A stretch of DNA of 64,000 bases from WS-2 sp036507005. Lineage in GTDB: Bacteria > Eisenbacteria > RBG-16-71-46. The stretch covers positions 1-64,000 of the forward strand of contig DASXQT010000070.1 in the NCBI GenBank assembly GCA_036507005.1, given 5' to 3'. The notes under the pieces were generated by a model. That model saw nothing but the letters and a program-made list of their open reading frames with translations, was not told the DNA's origin and did no database searches. The position numbers and the translations under genes are program-made. Positions 16,495 through 25,538 of the stretch are shown here, piece after piece (within the stretch, counting starts at the first letter, position 1; each line of letters opens with the position of its first letter).

Positions 16495-17409
16495 TCAGCC
16501 GGGGCGCCCTTCGTCGCCCATGACCTCGAGGAACCAGGCCTCGAGCGACTTTCGCGCCGCCTTCATCTCGTAGAGCGCCACGCCATGGCGCACCAGGGTC
16601 CGGGCGACTTCGGGCAGCACGTCCTCGGCGGCGACGCGCATGCGGGCGCGGCCGTCGGCCGACGGCTCCACCGCTCCCAACGCCGCCAGTGCGGCGCGGG
16701 CGCCGTCGTCGAGCGGCCCAGTGCGCAGCTCGACGTCGAGCCCACCGGCGTCCCCGGCGAGGCTCAGCTCGTGCACCGTGCGCCCGGCCTTCACGAACAC
16801 GACGCGGTCGCAGGTCGCCTCGACCTCGCCCAGCAGGTGCGAGTTGAGGAAGACCGTGGCACCCCCGGCCTTGAGCTCGCGGATGATGTCCCGCACCAGC
16901 AGCCGGCCGAGCGGGTCCAGCCCCGAGGTGGGCTCGTCGAGCAGCACCAGCTCGGGCCGCGGCAGCAGCGCCTGCGCGATCCCGACCCGCTGCATCATGC
17001 CTTTGGAATAGGTGCGCACCGGCCGGTGCGCGGCGTCGAGCAGGTCGACGCGCGCGAGCAGCTCGTCGGCGCGGGCGTCGAGTGCCAAGCCGCGCATCCC
17101 GTAGAGCCGGCCGTGGAAGTGCAGCAGCTCCCGCCCCGTGAGCCACTCCTGGAAGCGGAAGTGCTCGGGCAGGAATCCCACGCGCGCGCGCGTCCGGCGG
17201 TCGCCGAGCGGCGCCCCCAGCACGCGGCCGCTGCCCGCCGAGGGCTCGACCAGGCCGAGCAGCATCTTGAGCGATGTGGTCTTGCCCGCCCCGTTGGGTC
17301 CGAGAAAGCCGAAGACCTCGCCCTGCGGCACCACCAGGGTGAGATCCTCGACCGCGAGCTTCTCCCCGAACTGCTTGCGCAGCCCGTGCGTCTCGACGGC
17401 GGCGGTCAT
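16495..17409 (-). CDS. ABC transporter ATP-binding protein
   Basis: 304-aa exporter-type ATPase: Walker A GPNGAGKTT (about 38-46), Q-loop region GFLPEHFRFQ, signature YSKGMMQRVG, Walker B LVLLDEPTSGLDP and H-loop LNSHLL. A C-terminal extension of about 80 residues resembles the regulatory tail of DrrA/NatA-like ATPases. Works with the permease encoded 2 nt downstream. Its gene follows the anti-sigma gene by 9 nt, suggesting that export and the sigma factor are controlled together. Confidence 0.92.
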   Translation of the reverse strand: MTAAVETHGLRKQFGEKLAVEDLTLVVPQGEVFGFLGPNGAGKTTSLKMLLGLVEPSAGSGRVLGAPLGDRRTRARVGFLPEHFRFQEWLTGRELLHFHGRLYGMRGLALDARADELLARVDLLDAAHRPVRTYSKGMMQRVGIAQALLPRPELVLLDEPTSGLDPLGRLLVRDIIRELKAGGATVFLNSHLLGEVEATCDRVVFVKAGRTVHELSLAGDAGGLDVELRTGPLDDGARAALAALGAVEPSADGRARMRVAAEDVLPEVARTLVRHGVALYEMKAARKSLEAWFLEVMGDEGRPG

Positions 17410-17418
17410 GCGCCGAGG

Positions 17419-18393
17419 CTACTGCACCGACTCCGCCATCTGCAGCAAGTCCTTGTCCGCGAGGTTGCCGAGCACGCCGAACACCCGATCGCCCTCGCTC
17501 CACAGCACGATCGAGCCTTCGCGCCGGCGGTCGCCCTCGCCGTCGCGCCCGCTCAGGGTGATCAGCAGGCCCTGCTGCGAGTGCACGGTCACCTGGCGGA
17601 AGGTGCTGGCGTTGATCGGCACCGGCACCAGCAGCGTGCTGCGCCAGTCGGTGGTGCGCGCGATGCGGCGCGCCTCGCCGGGATCGAGCCCGAGCACGCG
17701 CAGGCCGATCTCCGCGAGCCGCTCGATGTCGAGGCCCGCCGGCACCGCCAGCTCGGGGCTGTTGGACTGCACCACCGTGGCGTGCAGGCGGCCGTTGTGG
17801 AACTGCTGGATCACGATCGGCGGCTTGCGCACCTCGACCACCTTGCCGTCGAGCCCTGAGGGCAGCGCCACGTCGCGCAGGTCGAGCGCATCGAGCAGGG
17901 AGCGCAGCTTGGCCTCGCTGACGGAGAGCCGCGCCTCGCCCGCGCCCTGGACTCGCACCGTATCGGGCGTGAGGCCGTCCGGCAGGTAGCCCGGCCGGCT
18001 CACCTGGAATCCGGCCGCGGCCGCCGCGGCCTCGACCGAGGCCACGACCTCGGGCGCGCCGGGGTCGCGCACGGTCTCCTGACGGTCGAAGACCATGAGT
18101 TCCTTGTCGGCGCCGAGCTGGCGCAGCTTCTCGGCGCGGGTCTCGTCGAACTGCACTGCCGCGAACTTGCGCACGCGGAACAGGTCGAGCAACGCCTGGG
18201 CCGAGGCGCGCACCGACGGGAAGGCGAACGGCGCCACCACCAGCGCCGCCGCGAGCACGGCGGCGAGCGTGCGTCCCAGGCGCCGCGCTGGTTCGGGGTT
18301 CTGCGTCTCCTGCGCCCGCAGCCGGGCGCGCAGCTCGCGGGCGAAGCGCGGGTCCGGATCGCGCCGCAGCTCGTTCATGAATCGATCGTCCAT
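17419..18393 (-). CDS. putative anti-sigma factor, membrane-anchored
   Basis: 324 aa. A short arginine-rich N-terminus (residues 1-40) is followed by a single membrane helix (about 41-65) and a large extracytoplasmic domain with GYLPDGLTPDTVRV and LLITLSGRDGEGD, reminiscent of DUF4367/MucB-like sensor domains. Position immediately after an ECF sigma gene (2-nt gap) is the main reason for calling it an anti-sigma factor; there is no zinc-binding HxxxCxxC motif. Ends with 9 nt to the ABC ATPase gene. Confidence 0.65.
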   Translation of the reverse strand: MDDRFMNELRRDPDPRFARELRARLRAQETQNPEPARRLGRTLAAVLAAALVVAPFAFPSVRASAQALLDLFRVRKFAAVQFDETRAEKLRQLGADKELMVFDRQETVRDPGAPEVVASVEAAAAAAGFQVSRPGYLPDGLTPDTVRVQGAGEARLSVSEAKLRSLLDALDLRDVALPSGLDGKVVEVRKPPIVIQQFHNGRLHATVVQSNSPELAVPAGLDIERLAEIGLRVLGLDPGEARRIARTTDWRSTLLVPVPINASTFRQVTVHSQQGLLITLSGRDGEGDRRREGSIVLWSEGDRVFGVLGNLADKDLLQMAESVQ

Positions 18394-18395
18394 CC

Positions 18396-18941
18396 TCAGA
18401 CTCCTTCGTTCCAGCCGGCGCGCAATCCCGCGATGGTGCGATGCAGGATGGTGCCGACGTTGGATTCGCTGAGGCCGGTCAGTCGCGCGATCGCGCGATT
18501 GGTGAGTCCGGCGCCGTACTTGAGCGACAGCAGCTCACGCTCCCGCTCGGGGAGAACCCCCATCAATCGGCCGAGGTGCTCGACATCCGAGCGTCGCTCG
18601 GCCAGCTCCTCCGGCGTGGTTTCCGCCGGCACATCCGCCGCCGCCTCGAGCGTCACGTGCTTCCGCTGCTGCCGGTAGTGATCCACCGCGACGTTGCGCG
18701 CGATGGTGACGAGCCAGGTGGTGAACGCGGCGAGGTCCCGCCGGTACCGCCGCCGCGCGCGCCACGCCTTCTCGAACGTGATCGAGGTCAGGTCCTCGGC
18801 GACCGCGCCCTCCCCCACCCGGAAGCGGAAGAAGTTGTAGATGCGCGGCAGCTGCTCCGCGTACAGCGCATCCCAATCCTCCTCGCGCGCCGGAATCACC
18901 CAGGTCCACGCCCGGTGGATCGCCATCGTGTCGTTGGCCAT
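18396..18941 (-). CDS. ECF-type RNA polymerase sigma factor
   Basis: 181 aa. Region 2 contains LPRIYNFFRFRVGEGAVAED and TFEKAWRARRRY, FTTWLVTIARNVAVDHYRQ; region 4 contains LPERERELLSLKYGAGLTNRAIARL and SESNVGTILHRTI. It should direct polymerase to a small regulon, probably including this operon. No Shine-Dalgarno; a TATCAT hexamer (18955-18950) ends 8 nt before the ATG, suggesting a leaderless transcript. First gene of the sigma/anti-sigma/ABC operon. Confidence 0.93.
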   Translation of the reverse strand: MANDTMAIHRAWTWVIPAREEDWDALYAEQLPRIYNFFRFRVGEGAVAEDLTSITFEKAWRARRRYRRDLAAFTTWLVTIARNVAVDHYRQQRKHVTLEAAADVPAETTPEELAERRSDVEHLGRLMGVLPERERELLSLKYGAGLTNRAIARLTGLSESNVGTILHRTIAGLRAGWNEGV

Positions 18942-18989
18942 GGCAGAGAATGATACGGATCAGGCCGCCGAGTATCACGTCGGGGGTGA

Positions 18990-19029
18990 AAAGACGAGGG
19001 CGACGAGGTCGGCATCCCCTCGTCGCCCT
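18990..19029 (-). terminator. terminator of glnN
   Basis: A perfect 12-bp stem (18997-19008 with 19018-19029, 9-nt loop) lies 16 nt after the glnN stop. On the minus strand it is followed by CGTCTTTTC, a short U tract. Confidence 0.65.
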
Positions 19030-19044
19030 GGTTGCAACGCTACT

Positions 19045-21255
19045 TCACTTCACGAACAGCATCTCCCGATACTTGGGCAGGCTCCACAGCTCGTCGGCGA
19101 CCATGTGCTCGAGCCGGTCCGCCGCATCGCGCGCCTCGGCCATCATCGGCCGCAGCTCGTCGGCGAGCCTCCGCGCCCGCGCCGCCTCGTCGTGCATCGA
19201 GTCGGTCTCGCTGAGGAGCCTCTGGATCTTCTCGACGCCTGCGAGCACGCTGCCCATCGTCGTTCCCAGCGCCTTGACCCGCGCTTCGAGCGCGTGAGCC
19301 GCCGCGGGCGCCGATTCCGCCGCCGCCGCCGCCGCTGCGGATTCCACGAGCTGCTTCTCCGCCGCCGGGATCACGTGGGTGTTCAGGATCTCGACCAGCG
19401 TCTCGGCCTCGAGAGTGACCACCTTGATGTAACGCTCGAGCGCCACCACGTAGCGACTGTGCAGCTCGCGCTCGCTGAAGACGCCCATCTCCCGCAGGAA
19501 CGCGGTGCGGCGCGAATCGCGCATCACCTCGAGCGCCGCGGGCGTGTCGGGCAGGTTGGGCAGGCCGCGGCGGCCGGCCTCGAGCTTCCACTCCTCGCTG
19601 TAGCCGTTGCCCTCGAAGCGCACCGGCGACGTCTCGCGGAAGATCTCGCGCAGCAGCTCGAGCAACGCCGCGTCGCGCTCCTGTCCGGCGCCGAGGCGGG
19701 TCTGGAGCCGCTCGCCCATCTCCGCCATCGCGTCCGCGACCGCCGCCAGGAGCACCGCCATCGGGGCCGCGGTGTTCATCGAGCTGCCCACCGCGCGGAA
19801 CTCGAACTTGTTCCCGGTGAACGCGAACGGCGACGTGCGGTTGCGGTCGGTGTAGTCGCGGGCGAGCTGGGGCAGCTTGCCCACACCGATGTCGACCACG
19901 AAGTGCTCGGCGTCCTCGCCCTGGGCGCCCTCGATGATCCGGTCGAGGATGCGGGCGATCAGCTCGCCCACGAACACGCTGATGATCGCGGGAGGAGCCT
20001 CGTTGGCTCCGAGCCGGAGATCGTTGTTGGCGTTCGCGATCGAGGCCCGCAGCGCGTCGGCATGATCGTGGACCGCCTTCAGGCACACCGCCATGAAGGC
20101 CAGGAACCTCAGATTCTGGTGGGGGGTTCGCCCGGGCTCGAGCAGGTTCTCGCCGCGGTCGGTCACCAGGCTCCAGTTCGAGTGCTTGCCGCTGCCGTTC
20201 AGCCCCTCGAAAGGCTTCTCGTGGAACACGCACGCGAAGTGATGCCGGAGCGCGACCCGGCGCGCGATGTCCATGGCCAGGGCGTTGTGGTCGTTGGCGG
20301 TATTGACGTCCTCGAACACCGGGGCCATCTCGAACTGCATGGGCGCGACTTCGTTGTGCCGGGTCTTGACCGGGATGCCCAGGCGGTAGAGCTCGAACTC
20401 CATCTCCTCCATGAACGCCAGCACGCGGGTCGGGATCGAGCCGAAGTAGTGATCCTCGAACTGCTGTCCGCGCGGCGATGCGGCGCCGACCAGCGTGCGG
20501 TCGCACATCACGAGGTCGGGACGCATCGTGTAGTGGTCGCGATCCACCAGGAAGTACTCCTGCTCGACGCCCAGCGTCGCTCCCACCGACCGGACGTCCA
20601 CGTCTCCCAGCAGCTTGAGGAACGCCACGCCGTGGCGGTTCACCGCCTCGAGCGCTCGGAGCAGCGGCGTCTTCTGGTCGAGGCTGTCGCCGAAGTAGCT
20701 GATGAACACCGACGGCACGCACAGCGTGCGGCCGTTCACGCTCTCGACCAGGAACATCGGCGAGCTCGGGTCCCAGGCGGTGTAGCCCCGCGCCTCGAAC
20801 GTGGTCCGCATGCCTCCGGAGGGGAACGAGCTCGCGTCCGGCTCGCTCTGGATCAGCTGCGAGCCCGAGAACCGCTCGAGCACCTTGGCCTCGCCCGGCA
20901 TGGCGGCGTTGAGGTCGATGAAGCTGTCGTGCTTCTCGGCGGTCAGGCCGGTCATGGGCTGGAACCAGTGCGTGAAATGGGTCGCGCCGTGCGAGGTCGC
21001 CCACTCGCGCGCCACCGCGGCAATGGTCTCCGCCGTCCCGCGGGAGAGCGGCGTGCCCTTCGTCAGGGTCGCGAGCAGCGCCTGGTAGGCCTCGCGCGGC
21101 AGGCGCTCCTTGAACTTCAGCAGGTCGAGGACGTGCCCGCCGAAATAGGTGCTGACCGGGGCGCGCTGGCCGTCGGCCTGGCGCGGGGACTCGAAGGTGC
21201 GGGGTTCGCGATGCGGGGCGAGGGGACGCGTCGTCCGGCGTGAAAGCAGCGACAT
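19045..21255 (-). CDS. glnN: glutamine synthetase type III
   Basis: 736 aa, the size of the GSIII (GlnN) class that forms dodecamers and makes glutamine from glutamate, ammonia and ATP. Diagnostic stretches include STYFGGHVLDLLKFKERLP, HWFQPMTGLTAEKHDSFID, GVEQEYFLVD, VKTRHNEVAPMQFEMAP, HEKPFEGLNGSGKHSNWS and NRTSPFAFTGNKFEFRAVGS. The ATG at 21255 is supported by AAAGGAG 9 nt upstream. Transcribed alone with its own terminator. The 230-nt upstream region is comparatively AT-rich and contains CTGGCACAATTGATC (minus strand), which recalls but does not match a sigma-54 -24/-12 pair. Confidence 0.97.
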   Translation of the reverse strand: MSLLSRRTTRPLAPHREPRTFESPRQADGQRAPVSTYFGGHVLDLLKFKERLPREAYQALLATLTKGTPLSRGTAETIAAVAREWATSHGATHFTHWFQPMTGLTAEKHDSFIDLNAAMPGEAKVLERFSGSQLIQSEPDASSFPSGGMRTTFEARGYTAWDPSSPMFLVESVNGRTLCVPSVFISYFGDSLDQKTPLLRALEAVNRHGVAFLKLLGDVDVRSVGATLGVEQEYFLVDRDHYTMRPDLVMCDRTLVGAASPRGQQFEDHYFGSIPTRVLAFMEEMEFELYRLGIPVKTRHNEVAPMQFEMAPVFEDVNTANDHNALAMDIARRVALRHHFACVFHEKPFEGLNGSGKHSNWSLVTDRGENLLEPGRTPHQNLRFLAFMAVCLKAVHDHADALRASIANANNDLRLGANEAPPAIISVFVGELIARILDRIIEGAQGEDAEHFVVDIGVGKLPQLARDYTDRNRTSPFAFTGNKFEFRAVGSSMNTAAPMAVLLAAVADAMAEMGERLQTRLGAGQERDAALLELLREIFRETSPVRFEGNGYSEEWKLEAGRRGLPNLPDTPAALEVMRDSRRTAFLREMGVFSERELHSRYVVALERYIKVVTLEAETLVEILNTHVIPAAEKQLVESAAAAAAAESAPAAAHALEARVKALGTTMGSVLAGVEKIQRLLSETDSMHDEAARARRLADELRPMMAEARDAADRLEHMVADELWSLPKYREMLFVK

Positions 21256-21435
21256 GGATCCAATCTCCTTTGTCCGACCGCGGAGAGCCTTCTCGACCCG
21301 CAGCGATCGCGTGGATGGGGCCCTCGGAGCGAGCCAAGCCCGCCCGAAGCTAGATCAATTGTGCCAGAGTTCCATGCCCTTTGGCTATGAGATTTCAGGT
21401 CCTCGGGAAGGTTTTGGGTGGAACCAGCATGCAAA

Positions 21436-21463
21436 CGGGCCCGGGGATGGCACCCCGGGCCCG
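21436..21463 (-). terminator. terminator of the DUF4331 gene
   Basis: Perfect 11-bp GC stem (21436-21446 with 21453-21463, loop ATGGCA) about 45 nt after the DUF4331 stop, followed on the minus strand by TTTGCAT. Confidence 0.6.
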
Positions 21464-21507
21464 TCGCGCGCCCCGCGCCCCGCGTACGGGGCCTGGGCTC
21501 GATCCGG

Positions 21508-23265
21508 CTACTGGAGCACGATCTTGCGCTCCGTGATCTGGCCGCCCGCGGTGAGACGGGCGAAGTAGACGCCGGGACCGCTCGCAGCGCCCGTGTCGTC
21601 ACGGCCGTCCCAGCGCGCCACGAAGGTGCCGGGCGCCGCGTCCTGGTTCACCAGCGTCCGGACCTGACGGCCCTGGAGATCGTAGACCTTGAGCGTCACC
21701 CGAGCCGCGCTCGGGACCGTGAACTCGAGGCGGCTGTCCGGGCCGGGGTTGGCGCCCTGGATCCGCATCCGCGGCGGGCCGGCGGCAGCGGCTGCCCCGC
21801 CCTCGGCAGAGGTCTCGGTGGCCCGGTCGTCGTCCCCGCCGTTGCCGTCGTGCCGGCTGCTCCGCCCCGACTTGCCGTTCTGCTCGGCGTGATGCGAGTG
21901 GTCGAACGGGTCGTGGGGAGGCGCCACGTACGGGAAGTAGGGAAGGAACGGGCGGTCGTTGGCGTCGACGCCGTCGCCGAGCTGGTTGTTGGGCGCGACG
22001 TTGAACGCCGCCGTGAACGGCGTGGCGCCGGCCACGACGCGCTCGGCGATGTCGACCACGTCGTCGGACAGCCGGCGTCCGTTGGGGAAGCCGCTCAAAT
22101 CACTGCCGAGGATGCCGAAGCGGCTCGGGTGCTCGCTCGGGGCGACGCCCATGTTGAGGCGCAACATCTCGCACGGCACCTGGCCCGGGCCCGCCGGCTG
22201 GTTGAGGCCGGGGATGCCGGTGAGGAACACCGCCACCAGGTCGTTGCGCGGCGCAGGCGGCGTCGGGATGCCGTAGAGCGCGGTGAGCAGGCCGCCCAGC
22301 TCGGGCGCCACCACGTACGGGAGGAACGCGCCGTCGCCGGTGGGCTTGGTGGCGTTGAACTTGTCCTTGTCCTTGAGCGGGATCACGACCTCGTTGACCA
22401 GGGGGTTGCCGAGCCGCGAGACCTGGATCAGGCTGCCGCTGACGCTGACGGTGCCGTCCCCGTTGAGCGTCCGCAGGGCGGGCCGCTCGGCCGAGTCGTA
22501 GATGCCGATCACGGAGTTGCCGGCGTTCGGGCTCGCGCCGTCCTTGGTCAGGTGCGTCATCGGAATCTGGATCGCGATGGTGAGGCAGTCGAAGCCGCCC
22601 AGGCCGTCCACGCCCTTGCCCTTGTTGCCGGGCACCTTGCGGATCGTGAGCAGGTCGAAGATCGCCGCCAGGTCGACGAAGAACGGATCGTCCCGCGGGC
22701 CGATGAAGATCCGCGTGCCGTCCGGCAGCTCGCGGATGGCCGAGCGCCACAGCGATTCGTAGTTGGGCATCGAGACCGGTCCCACGAAGTTGGGCGCCAC
22801 CTGCACGTCGGTGGCGAGCACCGTCGGAACCCCGTTGACGTAACGGGTGACGGTGCAGAACTGGCGCACGTTGAGGTCCGGGTCGCCGAGCGAGGTCACC
22901 ACCCCCACGTTGTAGAGAAACGTATTGGGATTGGCCCGCTCGGTGCGGAACCTGAACAGGTAGCGGATGTGATCCTGGGCATCGCCCACGTTGTCGACGT
23001 TGATCCAGTAGTAGACGTCCTCGTCGAAGCCGTAGAAGTTAGGGCCGCCGTTCGGCTCGAGCAGCGGGACCCAGTTGCCGACGATCGTCACCTTGTCGCG
23101 GGCGTCACCGCTCACCCACGCGTAGAGGTCGGTGTCGTCGGCGAGGCGGTCCTTCGAGGTGCCGGGGGCCTCGCTGTGGCTCGAGGCCAGGGCGGACGAA
23201 GCGGTGAGGGCTGCGAGGAGAGCCAAGGCCGGCGCTCGCAGGGCCCTCCAAATCGGGCGTCTCAT
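21508..23265 (-). CDS. secreted DUF4331 protein with FlgD-Ig-like C-terminus
   Basis: 585 aa. Signal peptide (residues 1-28, ending SALASSH), immediately followed by the DUF4331 hallmark SHSEAP...D.TDLYAWV; the domain spans about residues 25-470 with DEDVYYWINVDNVGDAQDH and VASMPN-type strands. A low-complexity His/Gly/Asp linker follows, then a C-terminal module of about 75 residues (VYDLQGRQVRTLV, WDGRDDTGAASGPGVYFARL, ending ITERKIVLQ) typical of secreted proteins in FCB-group bacteria. Function of DUF4331 unknown. AGAAAGGA supports the ATG at 23265. Divergent from an ECF sigma gene, with about 280 nt of shared upstream sequence in which I see no clear promoter. Confidence 0.9.
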   Translation of the reverse strand: MRRPIWRALRAPALALLAALTASSALASSHSEAPGTSKDRLADDTDLYAWVSGDARDKVTIVGNWVPLLEPNGGPNFYGFDEDVYYWINVDNVGDAQDHIRYLFRFRTERANPNTFLYNVGVVTSLGDPDLNVRQFCTVTRYVNGVPTVLATDVQVAPNFVGPVSMPNYESLWRSAIRELPDGTRIFIGPRDDPFFVDLAAIFDLLTIRKVPGNKGKGVDGLGGFDCLTIAIQIPMTHLTKDGASPNAGNSVIGIYDSAERPALRTLNGDGTVSVSGSLIQVSRLGNPLVNEVVIPLKDKDKFNATKPTGDGAFLPYVVAPELGGLLTALYGIPTPPAPRNDLVAVFLTGIPGLNQPAGPGQVPCEMLRLNMGVAPSEHPSRFGILGSDLSGFPNGRRLSDDVVDIAERVVAGATPFTAAFNVAPNNQLGDGVDANDRPFLPYFPYVAPPHDPFDHSHHAEQNGKSGRSSRHDGNGGDDDRATETSAEGGAAAAAGPPRMRIQGANPGPDSRLEFTVPSAARVTLKVYDLQGRQVRTLVNQDAAPGTFVARWDGRDDTGAASGPGVYFARLTAGGQITERKIVLQ

Positions 23266-23547
23266 GGTCTTCCTTTCTCCCGCCTCGGGCGGGCAGGTTG
23301 GGCCGCGGGCTTCCGCGGGCCAGGGCGGGCCGCGTGGGGGCGCGGCCATGGCGGGCCTTGTGGATCGGCCTCACGCTCCCATTACGGCGCGGGCGCGCGG
23401 CCGGATGAGGCGGCGCGGGGGGTTGTCCCCGCCGCCGCATGCTCCTAAGGTGTCGCCGCCGCCCGCCCTCGTCCGGAAACCCGCGGGCGACGTAGTGGGA
23501 GCAGAGGCCGTACGGTGAAGGAACTCGGATAGGGGACCGCCGCCGCA

Positions 23548-24108
23548 ATGACCGACCAGGAACTCGACCGCCGGTGCATGGATCGGCTGCGCGCCGGCGA
23601 CCCGAAAGCCCTGGAGGAGCTCTACGATCGCCACACGCCGCTGCTCTACGGGATGGTGCTTCGCATCGTCGGCCGCGCCCCGGATGCGGAGGAGGTGCTC
23701 CAGGATGCCTGGATCAAGGTCTGGCGCAGCGCGGAGACCTGGGATCCCGAGAGGGGAAGCGTGGTCGCCTGGCTCCTGACCCTGGCGCGCAGCCGGGCCA
23801 TCGACCGCCTGCGCAGCGCGGCGTCGCGGTCGCGCGCCGAGGGCGCTTCGGGCGGCGAGGAGACGATGGCCGCCGCTCCGGAGCCCGCGGCGAGCGCCGC
23901 GCACCGTGAGCTGCACGAGCGCGTGGTGTCGGCGCTCGGGGAGCTGGGGTCGAAGCAGCGCGAGGTCCTGGAGCTCGCCTACTTCGCCGGTCTCAGCCAG
24001 TCCGAGATCGCGTCCCGCGTGGGCGCGCCGCTCGGGACCGTGAAGTCGTGGACGCGCCAGGGCCTGATGCGCCTGCGCGCGCTCGTGCCGAGGGAGGAAC
24101 CGGCGTGA
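23548..24108 (+). CDS. ECF sigma factor, SigK-like
   Basis: 186 aa. Region 2: GDPKALEELYDRHTPLLYGM, RAPDAEEVLQDAWIKVWRS, SVVAWLLTLARSRAIDRLRS. Region 4: LGSKQREVLELAYFAGLSQ and GAPLGTVKSWTRQGLMRLR. The pattern is that of sigma-K/RpoE-like factors held by a RskA-type anti-sigma factor, whose gene overlaps by 4 nt (GTGA). Divergent from the DUF4331 gene, a plausible target. Confidence 0.94.
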   Translation: MTDQELDRRCMDRLRAGDPKALEELYDRHTPLLYGMVLRIVGRAPDAEEVLQDAWIKVWRSAETWDPERGSVVAWLLTLARSRAIDRLRSAASRSRAEGASGGEETMAAAPEPAASAAHRELHERVVSALGELGSKQREVLELAYFAGLSQSEIASRVGAPLGTVKSWTRQGLMRLRALVPREEPA

Positions 24109-24935
24109 CCGCTCATCGCGAAGAGTATCTCGATCTGTGCGCCGCCGTGCTGGCGGGCTCGGTCGACGAGGCCGACCGGCTCGAGCTCGAGCGCCACCTG
24201 GCCGGCGGGTGCCCGGCGTGCGAGCGCGCGCTCGCCGAGATGAGCCACGGGATCGAGTCCCTGGCGGCCGCGGCTCCCCCGCGCATGCCGAGCCCGCGGG
24301 TGCGCGAGCGGGTGCTCTCGGTGGTGCGGGCCGAAGCCGAGGCTGCAGGCGGTCGCGCCCGCCCGGCGTCCGCCGCGGCGCGGCGCGTGATCGAGCTTCC
24401 CTCCCGCCCGCGCCGGGCGTGGCCGGAGTGGGCGCTCGCGGTGGCGGCCGCCATCTTGGCCGTCGCCACGTTCGCGTACTGGCGGCAGGCCTCGGTGCTC
24501 GACGGTCAGCTCCGTGGTGCGCGCGAGCGCATCGCGCAGGTCGCGCGCGAGCTGGCCGAGGAGCGTGCGTGGGCCGCGGTGCCCGCGAGCCCGGGCGCGC
24601 GCGTGGCCGATCTCGCCCCGCTTCCGTCGGGAGTCACGCTCCCGCGCGTGCGCGCGATCTACGACCCCGGCTCGCGGCGCGCCATCATCGCCTTCGACGG
24701 CCTCGTCACCCCGCCGGGCGCGGACTTCGAGCTGTGGGCGGTGCTGCCCGACGGCCCCAGGAGCCTGGGTGTGGTGCGCGCCGACCCCTCGGGCCACGCC
24801 GAGGTGCGCGTGCCCGACGCGGGCGAGCCGGCCCTGCTCTCGGCGTTCGCGGTCTCGCTCGAGCACGAGGGCGGCTCGACCAACCCGCGCAAGCCGGGCG
24901 GGCCGGTGGTGCTCGCCGGGACGCTCAAGAGCTGA
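24105..24935 (+). CDS. anti-sigma factor, RskA-like
   Basis: 276 aa from the GTG that overlaps the sigma stop. The N-terminal zinc anti-sigma domain has HLAGGCPAC (H-x4-C-x2-C, near residues 29-37). One membrane helix (about 110-128, WALAVAAAILAVATFAYW) leads to a periplasmic RskA domain with LPRVRAIYDPGSRRAIIAFDG and FELWAVLPDGPRSLG. It should sequester the sigma factor at the membrane until a periplasmic signal arrives. A 60-bp piece of this gene (24621-24683) recurs at 25929-25988. Confidence 0.9.
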   Translation: MTAHREEYLDLCAAVLAGSVDEADRLELERHLAGGCPACERALAEMSHGIESLAAAAPPRMPSPRVRERVLSVVRAEAEAAGGRARPASAAARRVIELPSRPRRAWPEWALAVAAAILAVATFAYWRQASVLDGQLRGARERIAQVARELAEERAWAAVPASPGARVADLAPLPSGVTLPRVRAIYDPGSRRAIIAFDGLVTPPGADFELWAVLPDGPRSLGVVRADPSGHAEVRVPDAGEPALLSAFAVSLEHEGGSTNPRKPGGPVVLAGTLKS

Positions 24936-25053
24936 GGCGCCCGCGGGCGGCGGCTCCGGGCCGCTCGGAGCTCGGCGGCCGGTCGTGGTATAAAGAGTGC
25001 GCCCCGGCGACTGTCGGCCCCCGAACCACCATCGGCCGCAGGAGATTCGGGTC

Positions 25054-25233
25054 ATGAACTACTCCCAGTCCCACGTCGACGATCAGGCTCTGCTGAAGGG
25101 TCTGAAGGAAGCCGCCGCCAAGGAGCGCGCCAGCATCGCCGCGCTGCGCGCCCTCGTTGCCGAATTAGATGCGCGCGGGCTCCAAGTGCCGGAGGCCGTC
25201 CGTGAGCTGCTGGCGGACGTCGACGACCCATGA
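25054..25233 (+). CDS. 59-residue protein coupled to MNT/HepT
   Basis: 59 aa, hydrophilic and helical (LLKGLKEAAAKERASIAALR, ELDARGLQVPEAVRELLAD). GCAGGAG lies about 10 nt before the ATG and the TGA overlaps the MNT start (ATGA), so it is the first gene of the toxin-antitoxin operon. No family recognised. It may be a third component such as an autoregulator or stabiliser; that is inference from position alone. Confidence 0.6.
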   Translation: MNYSQSHVDDQALLKGLKEAAAKERASIAALRALVAELDARGLQVPEAVRELLADVDDP

Positions 25234-25538
25234 CCGGTGTTCTCGAAAGCAAGCGGCAAGCGATATCCGACGCTTGCGTGCGTCACCGCGTGGCGCGCTT
25301 GGACGCGTTTGGCTCGGCGTTGCGTGATGACTTCAGGCCAGGCGAAAGCGACCTGGACTTGCTGGTGGAGTTCGGGCCGATGGAGCCGTACGCTCGAGTC
25401 GATGCCTACTTCGGCATGCTGGAAGATCTGAGGGCCTTGTTGGGGATGGAGATCGACCTGGTGATGGCGGGAGCCGTCAAGAATCCGTACATCGCCCGCG
25501 AAATCGAGCGCACGAAGCGGCTGCTCTATGCCGCGTGA
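25230..25538 (+). CDS. mntA: MNT-type nucleotidyltransferase antitoxin
   Basis: 102 aa minimal nucleotidyltransferase: GSALRDDFRPGESDLDLLVEF contains the GSx10DxD catalytic motif, and a third acidic residue follows in MEIDLVMAG. In the characterised MntA/HepT pair the antitoxin AMPylates a tyrosine of the HEPN toxin. Starts in a 4-nt overlap with the 59-aa gene and overlaps the HepT gene by 11 nt. Confidence 0.9.
   Translation: MTGVLESKRQAISDACVRHRVARLDAFGSALRDDFRPGESDLDLLVEFGPMEPYARVDAYFGMLEDLRALLGMEIDLVMAGAVKNPYIAREIERTKRLLYAA

Noticed and set aside
21340..21385. Possible sigma-54 promoter before glnN (TGGCAC on the minus strand)
   Set aside because: The -12 GC element is missing at the required spacing.
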